Shown in pieces: positions 43,701 to 52,100 of a DNA stretch of 64,000 nt. The number at the start of each line of letters is the position of its first letter. Position 1 is the first letter of the stretch. The stretch spans positions 25,292 through 89,291 of the forward strand of contig CBDCVJ010000075.1 of the NCBI GenBank assembly GCA_965222975.1, written 5' to 3'. Origin of the DNA: UBA6168 sp965222975 (GTDB lineage: Bacteria > Bacteroidota > Bacteroidia > Chitinophagales > Saprospiraceae). A model generated the notes under the pieces. That model saw only the letters and a list, made by a program, of their open reading frames with translations, was not told where the DNA came from and searched no databases. The position numbers were made by a program, and so were the translations under genes.

Positions 43701-46228
43701 CAACAATTTTGAGTCGTCAATTCCCATGATACAATGCGGGTACAACCACCACCTGTATCTTCGATTTTTACATAGAGGTGATGAGTGCCTTCCGCAAGGG
43801 CTGGACTGGCAGTGAAGGTATTGGTTGCCACATTATAGGATCCAGCAGAATTATTGCCTCCAGCATCTGTAAATACACCCTGAATGTCGAAGTCTACTGG
43901 ACTGCCCAAGGTAAACGCAGGGCTGATGGTTACACAATCATTGGCAGTCACAGGTTCAACTATGATCTCATTATTGGTTACGCCAGGAATGGGATTGCCT
44001 TGAAAGTATTCTATGATGCCGTTGTTGGTGGTAGTACCGCCAGTGGCGTCATGTGATTCAGTGGTGTTGACAACGAAAAGGCCATCATTTGTAAACGTAT
44101 CGAAATTCTTCAGATCATGGGAAATCTTAACAGTTGAACAGGTTCCATTGGTGAAGGTACCAGAGTTGTTTTCAATTCCAGAGCCACCAATTGCACCGTT
44201 TTGACCAATCAATACTTCTCCCCCATTGATATTATTAAAGACAGGGCTCATCCAGTTAATAATGCCATCCCTTCCAGTATGGTCGATAATGATAGTAGCC
44301 CCATCATTGGTGAAGGTAAAGGCCTCATTGAACAATCCCTCATCAGTGATGTTCCCGCCATTTTGTCCTATTAATAATTGTCCATTGTTCTGATTTGTAA
44401 AAGTGGCGTTGTTAAGCATACCTCGATCACCAGTATTGTCAATTTGAATAACACCACCATCGTTGATAATTGGGCCTAATGCATTGGCAATTCCGTCGTG
44501 TGCTGGATTATCAATATCTATGATACCGGTTGATTCATTGGTGAATGTACCTCCGTCATTATCAAGCCCATTTCTTTTCATATTCCCAGGCCCCCCGTTT
44601 TGGCCAAGGTTAATAGCGGCTTTATTATTAAATGTACCTTCATTATGTAGAGCCTGCAAGAAAGTATTGTCAATATTGATAACACCACCAATTTCATTAT
44701 CGAAGGTACTGACATTGGAAAGGCCATGTCCGGTAATATTATCAGTGCCCCCATTTTTACCAATGGTGACTGTGGCCTGGTTGGTGAAAACACCTGCACC
44801 AAGGACAGAAAGACCATTTGTTCCCACGTTATCAATGATGATTTCTCCCCCATTGTTATTGAAGGTTGACCCAGCTTTAAGGCCAGCATTGGTAATGTTC
44901 CCAGCGTTTTGCCCTATTTTAATATTGGCAGCATTGGTGAAAGTACCTCCACCATGGTCAATACCGTCCCCTCCGGCATTGGCAATGAACAACTCTCCAC
45001 TATTGTTGTTGAAATCGCCAGAGCTATTGTCAAGTCCGTCTTTAGCGATGCTCCCTGCCCCTCCGTTTTTACCAATATTTAAAGTAGCTGCATTGGTAAA
45101 AGTGCCGCCATTATTAAGGACACCCTTTTCTGTTGTATTGTCTACCTGGATTGTTCCGCCATTGTTATTGAATGTGCTTGTATTTTCAATACCCTTTTCA
45201 TCAATATTGGCAGCTCCACCGTTCTGACCGATGTCAACAATGCCTGTATTGGTGAAGGTGCCGGCATTCTTAATCCCTATACCATCCGTATTATCAATTT
45301 TGACCGTCCCACTATTGACGAAACTTCCCGAGACAACCTCTATGCCCTCATTGTCAATATTTTTAGCGACTCCATTTTGGCCGATGTTGAGCGTAGCCCC
45401 ATTGGTGAATGTGTTGTTAAAGTTACGAACACCATCATTTAAGGTATTATTAATATTAATAGTGCCCCCGTTATTGTTGAACGTATTTTCGTTCCGGATA
45501 CCGATGGAGCCAACGTTACCTGCTCCTCCATTTTGTCCTATATTGATGGTGGATAAATTGGTGAAGATACCTGAGGATTCGTTAAAAATCCCAGGAGCTC
45601 CAACATTGTCAATTTTGATCTCACCACCATTGTGGTTAAATGTAGCATTGTTCTCAATTCCAGACTCGACAATGGCCACTGTTTGCCCGATATTTATGGC
45701 ACCTGCATTATTCATGGTGCCACCATCAATATCAAAACCATCTGCTCCAATGTCGTCCAGGTTGATGATTCCGCCAGCATTGTTATTAACAGTGCCAGAT
45801 TGAAGGTCAAAACCGTCGCCGCCCGAACCGCTGATGCTAATGGTTCCGTCATTGGTTAATGAGCCATTATTGAGCAGTCCACATCCTGCGAAAAGAGAAG
45901 CATCAATGTTCAAGGTGAAACCGGAGGGCACTGTTGCGGAAGAACCACTATTAAGGGTTAATGGTCCCATGGTTAAAGATGTCCCATTAGCGGTAGTCGG
46001 CCCTGCCCCGGCAGGGATAACAAATTCCGTAGAGGCGTCAAAGCCACCGCCGCCCGAAAAACTCCAATTCGTTGCTTGATCCCAGTCGGTTCCATTGCCG
46101 CCGCCTGTCCATATACCTGATTGAGCTTGTAAGAAAAGAGTGCTTGCCGCCAGAAAAAGAAGTAGAGCGATTCTTCTAATAAGACAGCAAGTTTTAAGGT
46201 AAAATAATTGTTTGGTTGTGTTATTCAT
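37730..46228 (-). CDS. Giant secreted protein: beta-helix head, 26 MopE-like repeats, LRR-like module, T9SS tail
   Basis: A 2832-residue protein. Signal peptide (MNNTTKQLFYLKTCCLIRRI, ends LQAQ). Residues ~35-780 are a repetitive beta-helix-like head in which ~10 units of ~46 residues recur (FNNNGGTINI, then FTNAATLNIGQNGGAG). Residues ~780-840 form a bridging beta domain. Residues ~843-2563 are 26 tandem units of ~66 residues, each with FYADTDSDTYGDP, a Cys, PAGFVADNTDCDDT, NPGATEVCNGIDDNCDGN and DEG. These match the putative metal-binding motif of MopE (PF11617); the Asp spacing fits calcium binding. Residues ~2590-2720 resemble a receptor L/LRR-type module (ITGNLTIQYSGLADLSGLDN). A T9SS domain ends it (VYPNPSDGSFTVDI to RLVIE). 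Likely a surface adhesin or calcium-stiffened fibre (inference). Confidence 0.92.
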   Translation of the reverse strand: MNNTTKQLFYLKTCCLIRRIALLLFLAASTLFLQAQSGIWTGGGNGTDWDQATNWSFSGGGGFDASTEFVIPAGAGPTTANGTSLTMGPLTLNSGSSATVPSGFTLNIDASLFAGCGLLNNGSLTNDGTISISGSGGDGFDLQSGTVNNNAGGIINLDDIGADGFDIDGGTMNNAGAINIGQTVAIVESGIENNATFNHNGGEIKIDNVGAPGIFNESSGIFTNLSTINIGQNGGAGNVGSIGIRNENTFNNNGGTININNTLNDGVRNFNNTFTNGATLNIGQNGVAKNIDNEGIEVVSGSFVNSGTVKIDNTDGIGIKNAGTFTNTGIVDIGQNGGAANIDEKGIENTSTFNNNGGTIQVDNTTEKGVLNNGGTFTNAATLNIGKNGGAGSIAKDGLDNSSGDFNNNSGELFIANAGGDGIDHGGGTFTNAANIKIGQNAGNITNAGLKAGSTFNNNGGEIIIDNVGTNGLSVLGAGVFTNQATVTIGKNGGTDNITGHGLSNVSTFDNEIGGVINIDNTFLQALHNEGTFNNKAAINLGQNGGPGNMKRNGLDNDGGTFTNESTGIIDIDNPAHDGIANALGPIINDGGVIQIDNTGDRGMLNNATFTNQNNGQLLIGQNGGNITDEGLFNEAFTFTNDGATIIIDHTGRDGIINWMSPVFNNINGGEVLIGQNGAIGGSGIENNSGTFTNGTCSTVKISHDLKNFDTFTNDGLFVVNTTESHDATGGTTTNNGIIEYFQGNPIPGVTNNEIIVEPVTANDCVTISPAFTLGSPVDFDIQGVFTDAGGNNSAGSYNVATNTFTASPALAEGTHHLYVKIEDTGGGCTRIVSWELTTQNCCVSTTYYADTDSDTYGDPANSTIACSQPAGFVTDNTDCDDTDANVNPGATEVCNGIDDNCDGNVDEGVQSTFYADSDSDTYGDPASTTMACTAPAGFVADNTDCDDTNANVNPGATEVCNGIDDNCDGNVDEGVQSTFYADSDSDSYGDPASTTMACSAPAGFVADNTDCDDTNANVNPGATEVCNGIDDNCDGNVDEGVQSTFYADSDSDTYGDPASTTMACTAPAGFVADNTDCDDTNANVNPGATEVCNGIDDNCDGNVDEGVQTTFYADSDSDTYGDPNNSTMACSAPAGFVADNTDCDDTNANVNPGATEVCNGIDDNCDGNVDEGVQTTFYADSDSDTYGDPANSITACSPPAGFVADNTDCDDTDANVNPGATEVCNGIDDDCDGMVDEGVQTTYYADTDSDTYGDPNNSTMACTAPAGFVADNTDCDDTDGTIYPGAPEICDGKDNDCDGMVDEDGPTTFYADTDSDTYGDPANSITACSPPAGFVADNTDCDDTNANVNPGATEVCNGIDDNCDGNVDEGVLSTFYADTDSDTYGDPNNSTMACTAPAGFVDDNKDCDDTDANINPGATEVCNGIDDNCDGNVDEGVQTTFFADTDSDTYGDPNNTIMDCSAPAGFVTDKTDCDDTDANVNPGATEVCNGIDDNCDGNVDEGLLSDFYADTDSDTYGDPANSIMACSAPAGFVTDKTDCDDTDANVNPGATEVCNGIDDNCDGNIDEGVQTTYYADTDSDTYGDPNNSTMACSAPAGFVADNTDCDDTDGTIYPGAPEICDGKDNDCDGMVDEDGPTTFYADTDSDTYGDPANSITACSPPAGFVADNTDCDDTDVNVNPGATEVCNGIDDNCDGNIDEGVLSTFYADTDSDTYGDPANSTMACTAPAGFVADNTDCDDTNANVNPGATEICNGIDDNCDGNIDENGSNTYYADTDSDTYGDPANSTMACTAPAGFVADNTDCDDTNANVNPGATEVCNGIDDDCDGNIDENGSNTYYADTDSDTYGDPANSTMACSPPAGFVADNTDCDDTNANVNPGATEVCNGIDDNCDGNVDEGVLSTFYADTDSDTYGDPANSTMACTAPAGFVADNTDCDDTNANVNPGATEVCNGIDDDCDGNIDENGSNTYYADTDSDTYGDPANSTMACTAPAGFVADNTDCDDTNANVNPGATEVCNGIDDDCDGMVDENGANITYYADTDSDTYGDPTNSVVACSPPAGFVTDNTDCDDTDSSVNPGATEVCNGIDDNCDGNIDEGVQSTYYADADNDTYGNANITIMACTQPPGFVSDDTDCDDSDDTVYPGALEICDGKDNDCDGTVDEGGMNTFYADTDADNFGDPNVTTMACNPPAGFVADNTDCNDNDALVYPGAPELCDGKDNDCDGEVDEDGSTPFYFDSDLDTYGDPNVSVVACFPPAGYVFDNTDCDDTDNTIYPGAPELCDGIDNDCDNLIDEGAQSTFYADTDSDTYGDPNATTMACTAPAGYVADNTDCDDTDGTVHPGATELCDGIDNDCDNLIDEGVQSTFYADTDSDTYGDPSSTTMACTVPAGYVTDDTDCDDTDNTVYPGAPELCDGLDNDCDSEIDEGVQSTFYADSDSDGFGDPNVTTMACSAPAGFVADDTDCDDNDGSINPGATEICDGLDNDCDNIIDEDLPVFDWYLDNDGDGYGTGTPTSNCQSPGPDYVDQGGDCDDNDSEIHPGAIEVCNGIDDDCNGVIDDGAAATYTGNVLFNSQSDIDDWLSCYTVIDGNVTISGSSVTDLLGLMNLVEITGNLTIQYSGLADLSGLDNLSDVGGAVTIFFNSSLTSLTGFESLAAVGGSYLMYYNFSLDECCAIFDLLDNGGVSGVVVIFFNAVGCNSEQEILNDCPGSGMLIAQPNTGMNSMLGAGNQQLSENSNPFVELPKHGLQGAVHQVTVYPNPSDGSFTVDIPDHFETGKISIMNIHGQQVMEQEIAQGQFTYQFENARLASGIYMIVLKADGQPTQTKRLVIE
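38530..43704 (-). repeat. Tandem array of 26 MopE-type coding repeats, ~198 bp each
   Basis: The coding repeats lie within the giant protein gene. Units nearest the N-terminus (about 42.5-43.7 kb) and around 40.1-41.2 kb are almost identical in DNA, while the last five (38.5-39.8 kb) differ more. This gradient fits recent amplification or gene conversion in the earlier units. The Asp-rich, Thr/Gly-rich sequence leaves several antisense frames open; these are not genes. Confidence 0.9.
44100..45860 (-). repeat. Head-domain repeats of the giant protein
   Basis: About ten two-part units of ~140 bp. Each encodes NNNGGxIxIDN followed by an FTNxxxxxIGQNGG segment. They are much more diverged from one another in DNA than the MopE repeats. 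The pattern is that of a right-handed beta-helix or autotransporter-like stalk. Confidence 0.75.
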
Positions 46229-47124
46229 GAGTATTCAATTTTTTTTCTGAAAATGATACAAAAGTTAAAACCGACACAAGTCCTACCATCGACAGGTTCG
46301 GCAATCATAGAATTATATCACCTTTTCCAAAAATTGAAAAAGGTTGTCACGCAGCGTTGATTTGAGGGAGAAACATTTCTCTCAAATCAAGGCTACTGAT
46401 TCCATTTGATGATAAAATTGTCAGGGAATGAAGACCGGGTCCTTTAACATAATATAAAGGCAATAGCGATTGAGTGTGTGAGATTGCAATGCCAATTTGT
46501 CTTTCTAAATCAGTTATTTGGTAAGTATGCTAGGTAGATGATTGAACTAAAACCAGTTTGACATAGGCCATTTCGGTTTGGGAGAGGCAAAGCTAATTAA
46601 TTTTCTGTAATTCTTATAAATGTTTTTTTTATGCCTCTTAAAAATTGAGGGCGCAAGATAGGGAATGTTCTGATAAATAAGAAAGCTATTTGTTAACTTT
46701 AAATGGACTCAAACTGATAAATGAAATAGCGATAAAAAAGGATCTATGCCTATCAGCTTCAATATCAATATCTTATAAGCATTTTTGATATTATTGAATT
46801 AAATTGCATACACAGTTCGATTTTTATATTCTAAGTGGCAATCATCAGTATCCAGCGTGGAGATGAAGTTCAATTCTTTCCAAAATAATTTTTCTCTATG
46901 GTTACATGCTAACCCTCGGAGGAAAGTAAAATTAGTAGTGGATTAGTTTAGGACTACAAATGGATGAGGTGAAATGTTTTTGTAAAATATTAGTCACTCA
47001 CTTCCTTTAAATTAGAAGAAATTCAGAAGAATAAATGGGTTTTCTATTTTTAGCGCAAACTGGGTGAGTTCAGAAGTTCTTTAAGTTTTAAAGCACAAAA
47101 AGCCCACTACCTAAATCTCTATTT
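46229..47124. other. AT-rich gap of ~900 bp between divergent genes
   Basis: No ORF or RNA gene is recognised. It must carry the promoters of the giant repeat protein and of the redoxin/T9SS gene. One small hairpin is present at 46361-46395 (ttgatttgag with ctcaaatcaa). Confidence 0.45.
46361..46395. repeat. Small hairpin in the gap
   Basis: ttgatttgag and ctcaaatcaa pair over 10 bp, with gagaaa/tttctc extending the stem. Confidence 0.6.
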
Positions 47125-49026
47125 ATGAAATCATTCAAATTACTCTTTCTCCTACTTTTTTTGCAAACATCTCTTTGGGCACAGTTCCCCGACTTTACAG
47201 CTACGGATATTGATGGGGTAGAACACTCTCTATATGAAGACTACCTCAACCAAGGCAAAATGGTGATTATTGAAATCACTGCCACTTGGGCTGGTCCTTG
47301 CTGGCAGTTCAACCAATCTGGAGGTCTTGAAGCCTTTTACCAGGAAGCGGCCGGCTCAGCGATGGTTTTATCAATTGAAGCTGATACGGTTACTACCGAA
47401 GATGACATCCGCGGGATCGGCAGCAATACCCAAGGAGATTTTACTGCCAACAGCACTTACCCCATCATCAATGCAGAACAGGACTTGATTGACTTGTTTG
47501 AAATACTGTATTATCCTGCGGTGATGATTATCTGTCCGAATGGAGAAGCATTCTCCAGTTATGGCGGCAGCACTTTTACAGAAATTCCAAACATGGGCTG
47601 GAACGAATTTGTAGATGCCGAGCATATTTTGCAGAAAGGTCTGGCCATCTGTGATTGGAATCCTTGGGGGCAGTTGATCGAAGGGGATGTTTACAGGGAT
47701 GATAACAGCAATTGTATTGATGAGGCCGAGCCAAGAATGGACAATGTCTTTTTTGAAATTAATAACGGGACACATACATACAACCGCTATTCCAATACCG
47801 ATGGTTATTTTAAATTACCTGCTCAGGGTAATGTCAACTATACCATCAATGCCCTGCCACCCAGTGGGGTCTGGGAATTTTGTGACGACTCGAAAAAAGT
47901 GTTTTTTAATGGTTCGGAGGATACCATTGGGGTTCAGTTCGCTTTAAAACCGCTAACCGACTGCCCCATCCCACAGGTGGATATTTCCTCGCCTTTGCTG
48001 TGGCGCTGTTTTGAAAGCAAAATCTATGTGAAAGCCTGCAATGCCGGAACGATTCCGTTGGAAGATGCCCTACTAACTGTCAATTTAGATCAGTACCTGC
48101 TCCCTATTGGTTTTTCCATTCCTCCTGTGAGTAGCAACGGTAATAACCATGTTTTTGAAATCAGCCTTGATGCAATGGAATGCGTGGATCTCGTCATTGA
48201 CGTGGAAGTGGACTGCGATGTAGACCTTGGCTATGAACATTGTTATACTGCCCACCTTTCTGGCAGCAACCTATGTGGCAACTCCCCCGGTATGATCGAA
48301 ACAGACCGGGAGTGCAGGGAGAATCAAGGTTCTTATGATCCTAATGATAAACGCAACTTTCCTGCTGGCGAAGGCGAAGACCATTTTGTTCTGGCCAATA
48401 CAGATATTGAGTACCACATCCGCTTCCAAAACACCGGGACATTCTATGCTCAGAACGTCGTCATAGTAGATACTCTTTCGGGTGTATTCGACTTGTCCAC
48501 ACTGCGCCTTGGTGCAAGCAGCCATCCGTATGAGTTGGAAATCTCGGATGAGCGTACTTTGAATTTCATTTTCAATGACATTATGCTTCCTGATAGTACG
48601 ACCGACCTCGCTGGTTCGCAAGGCTTTGTCAGTTTCTACCTTGGCCAAGTATCCGATTTGCCAGATGGCACTTTGCTGGAAAATGAGGCAGCTATTTATT
48701 TCGATTTCAATGATCCGATTATCACCAATCGCGCATTGTTGACCATCGGGGAACTAAGCAGCACCGACGAACAACCGATCCATCAGTTGCTATTTACCGT
48801 TCAGCCAAATCCAGCAGAAGACCACCTTCAAATTTCCATTTTGGATGGGAACTGGATGAAAGGATCTGTCCAATTGTATCACGTTAGCGGCCAATTGATA
48901 GAAGTGTACAAGTTGAATGCTACCAGTGGAAAACTGGATGTTTCTGATCTGGCAGCAGGTGTTTATATGTTGCGTTTGGAAAGTGCGGATGGGAAACAAG
49001 GAGTGCAGAAAGTCGTAATTAAGTGA
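47125..49026 (+). CDS. Secreted redoxin-like protein with SdrD-B/DUF11-like domains and T9SS tail
   Basis: A 633-residue protein. Signal peptide MKSFKLLFLLLFLQTSLWAQ. Residues ~22-190 are a thioredoxin/TlpA-like domain (FPDFTATDIDGVEHSLYEDY, IEITATWAGPCWQFNQ, YYPAVMIICPNG). Its expected CxxC is AxxC here, so the nucleophilic cysteine is missing. Residues ~195-265 are a SdrD B-like domain (EGDVYRDDNSNCIDEAEPRM). Residues ~415-550 match the Saprospiraceae surface domain with DPNDKRNFPAGEG, EYHIRFQNTGTFYAQNVVIV and YFDFNDPIITN. The tail (VQPNPAEDHLQISI to QKVVIK) is a T9SS sorting domain. Likely a surface-anchored non-catalytic redoxin, with function unknown. It is convergent with the caspase gene and shares a hairpin terminator with it. 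Confidence 0.9.
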   Translation: MKSFKLLFLLLFLQTSLWAQFPDFTATDIDGVEHSLYEDYLNQGKMVIIEITATWAGPCWQFNQSGGLEAFYQEAAGSAMVLSIEADTVTTEDDIRGIGSNTQGDFTANSTYPIINAEQDLIDLFEILYYPAVMIICPNGEAFSSYGGSTFTEIPNMGWNEFVDAEHILQKGLAICDWNPWGQLIEGDVYRDDNSNCIDEAEPRMDNVFFEINNGTHTYNRYSNTDGYFKLPAQGNVNYTINALPPSGVWEFCDDSKKVFFNGSEDTIGVQFALKPLTDCPIPQVDISSPLLWRCFESKIYVKACNAGTIPLEDALLTVNLDQYLLPIGFSIPPVSSNGNNHVFEISLDAMECVDLVIDVEVDCDVDLGYEHCYTAHLSGSNLCGNSPGMIETDRECRENQGSYDPNDKRNFPAGEGEDHFVLANTDIEYHIRFQNTGTFYAQNVVIVDTLSGVFDLSTLRLGASSHPYELEISDERTLNFIFNDIMLPDSTTDLAGSQGFVSFYLGQVSDLPDGTLLENEAAIYFDFNDPIITNRALLTIGELSSTDEQPIHQLLFTVQPNPAEDHLQISILDGNWMKGSVQLYHVSGQLIEVYKLNATSGKLDVSDLAAGVYMLRLESADGKQGVQKVVIK

Positions 49027-49065
49027 TGGGAGAATTCATTTCAGCCAATCAATTATTAGCCAGAT

Positions 49066-49101
49066 GAAATCACGGTGATTTTTTAAAATCACCGTGATTT
49101 C
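49066..49101. terminator. Shared 17-bp hairpin between convergent genes
   Basis: 49066-49082 (gaaatcacggtgatttt) is the exact reverse complement of 49085-49101, with a 2-nt loop. T and A runs on each side fit bidirectional termination of the genes ending at 49026 and 49106. A near copy lies at 60388-60420. Confidence 0.75.
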
Positions 49102-49105
49102 AAAA

Positions 49106-52100
49106 TTATAAAACCAGCCCTTCCAGCCCATAAGTCGGCTCATCTATTTCACCCAAAACGCCTTTCTTTTTAGGCTTCTTTATAACTTCTGAAATTTGCC
49201 TTCCTTTATTAGTGCCAGCCATTGGGTCAATAGCTTTGTGAAATTTAAGTTTTGTTTTTTCTTCGATAAAAGACACTTGTACCTGGAAGACTTCCTTCTT
49301 TTTATAACCCAAAAAAAGTTCGGCCTCTTTGGCTGTTTTTTTGGCCTCTTTGGCCACGATGTTATATTTCCCAAATTCAGCGTCCAATAATTCTTTCTGT
49401 CCCATCATAAAACCAATATAGTATAATTTATCGTCCGATTTTTTTCGATAATAAACGATCTTCCAAAACGAAGCAGGCACTCGTGCATTTCCATTTTCGA
49501 TGGGGAATGAAGGGTCGTCGTTCTGAAAGACCGGTCCGGTTATTATGTTGATTTTGTAAACATCAGAACTTTTATCAGCCTTTTTCTTATCTGTTGCGAT
49601 GTTCATTATATAGTCTTCCAACCCCCTCCAGACAACCCCGTTCAGATGCCCATGTTGGAGGATGGAATTGGTGAAAAAGAAAGTCAGTTTTGCCCCTCGC
49701 AGGGCCGTTTCATTGTCCTTGCCCCATTGGGTGTCTTCCCGTTTGGTCATGTGGCCACGATGGCAGAATGAAGAATATTTCTTCCCTTTTTCAAACTCAT
49801 GGGTATATAATTCATCGCCCCATTGATATTCCTTGGCCAACCTTGGGTCGCGGATGAATGCACCCGATCTGCCCTGCTTTTGAAATTGCCCGCCATGCAG
49901 GTTGCAAGCGGCGAAATATGGAAACTTTCTCGACCTGCACTGGACAACGCTGTAATACTGGTATTTGAGTTCCGTCTCATTGTCCTTGGTTTTAGCGATG
50001 TCCTTTTTTTGGTTGGCGTCCAGGGTAGGCAATGGTACACTATGTTTTTTACTTATAAAATCAGGATCGTACCCATAGCCCGCCTTGCCTTTGATGGCTT
50101 TCAAATCATCCAGCAAGCCTTTTTCCAAAACGCCAATTTCTTCGTCGGTGGGCACTTCGTAATCATCAATGACAAAGGTGGCGTTTTCTACTTCACGGGC
50201 AATTTTTGGAACGAGGTCTTCCATGCCCTGCCCTTTAACAGTGAAGCTGCCCTTGAGTTTTTTTGTAAATACCCCCTTTTCTCCCTCATCTTCCTCTTTA
50301 TAAACTTTGACTTTTACTTCATAACCATCGTCTTTTTTTGAGTAAAGCCCCCTGACATAGTGGGCGCCCGGAAAATTGGCGACATTGATACAAATGGCTT
50401 GTGGCCTGTTCCCAATTCCAATGCTTCCTGCCAGATATTGGTCAAGCATTTCCGAAAGGTTCAAATTGTCGAGATAATCCTCTGGGTTCAATAAATTGCA
50501 ACGAACGAATACGGGCTTCGGCAATGCCAACTTGATTTTGCTCTGCGTATCTGGATCGGCGAGGCCAATAGGAAAACTTCTCACGTTCCTCGGAGGGCGC
50601 AACGTTGGCATTTGTACAACACCAAATTCTTTGGACAAACGCTCCACCTCTCTCTGCGACCAGGAGAAGAGTGTCATTACATCCACGGAATAGGCTCGTT
50701 GACCTGTACTTTTGCTCAGTGCTGATCCACGCATTCCCATCAGCAGGGCATAGGTCAGAAAACCTTGACCATAAACACTTCCTTCATAACTGACCTTGTC
50801 CGGCGCACTTCCGGCAAGCACGTACATCCCGGCGATGTCTTTCATGCGTTCCATCTCCCGTTCACGGGTAGCGTCAATAGCATCTTTGCTTTTGAGGCTG
50901 TCAACGACTTTTCCAGAATAACAGGTATCAAGGATCAAAACCTGTTTCATGGCGGGGATGTCTTTTATCCAATCGCTGAGTTCTTCCGAGGAAATGGAGG
51001 TCTTGTCCCGGTAGGCGGGATCGTTGAGTTTGTCGGAGTCAGTTTCGTAAGTGAGGTAATAGTACAAAGCCCTTTTCCCATCGTGGAAATTGGCACCATG
51101 CCCGCTGAAATAAATGACGACTACGTCTTGCGGCTTAGCTTTTTTGGTGAATTCTTCAACTATTTTTTGGATGTTTCCTTTGTTCGAAAACCCAACATTA
51201 GAATTAGGCTCAGTGGTCAACAGCTTGATCTGCACTTTATCTCCAAAGTATTTTTCGCCGACCAATTTCATGGCTCCACTGAGATAGGTTGCATCCAGGT
51301 CAGGGAAAGACAAGGGCTGCACATATTTGTATTTTGAGGTACCAACAAACAGGGCATATAGGGATGGCTTGGACCCTTCGCCTGACCCTTTTTCAATCTC
51401 CTCGAACGGGCTGGGCAGCCATCCTTCCTTGTTCCAACATCTGATGGCAATGATGTTTTTCCCATCAGAAAAATATTTCTTGAAAGGGCTAAGGTCATAT
51501 TCAAACGCCGTTTTCCGATCCTTGTTAATGTCCTCCTCCAGCTCCTTGCCATTAATGTAAAGGGCTGTCCTGCCGAGGCCTCCATCCCGTAATTCCAGTT
51601 TTACTTTCAATAAATAACCGTCCAGTTCCAATGGCTTTATTTCAGGGTAAAGGGGCACTTGGGCAAGTTGGTCGGCGCTCATCAATTCGCCTGCCTCGAA
51701 GTTCATTAGGATGGGGAGCAGGCCGGGTTGCCAATAGCGGCTTTTTAACTGGTCGAGTTCGATGATTTCCATGCCCATCACATAATGCATTCTTGTCAAT
51801 GCACCGGGTGAGGCGTCAAATAAACCAGAAGGGGTCAGTACCGCCCAGTCGGTTTCCCCAATGCTGATGAGGGTAGTGATTTCTTTGCCAGTATGCCGGT
51901 CCCATAGTTTGGTGGTGGAATCTTTGCTGGCAGTGATTACGTATTTTTCGTCTGGCGAAAAGGAGACAAATACTTCTGAGGTGTGTCCGGTAAATATTTG
52001 GATAGGCATTTTGTCCGTTGAATCCCTATCCCAAATGCGGGCACTATTGTTGCGGTTGCCGCTTAAAATGAATCTCCCATCATCGCTCATATCAATGGAG

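Noticed and set aside
38530..43704. CRISPR-like periodic repeats
   Set aside because: The unit is ~198 bp with no unique spacers and it encodes an in-frame protein repeat, so it is a coding tandem array.
39929..45803. Many plus-strand ORFs opposite the giant repeat gene
   Set aside because: They mirror the periodic coding repeats, are Val/Gly- or Pro/Leu-rich, lack signal or domain features, and arise because the sense codons leave the antisense frames free of stops.
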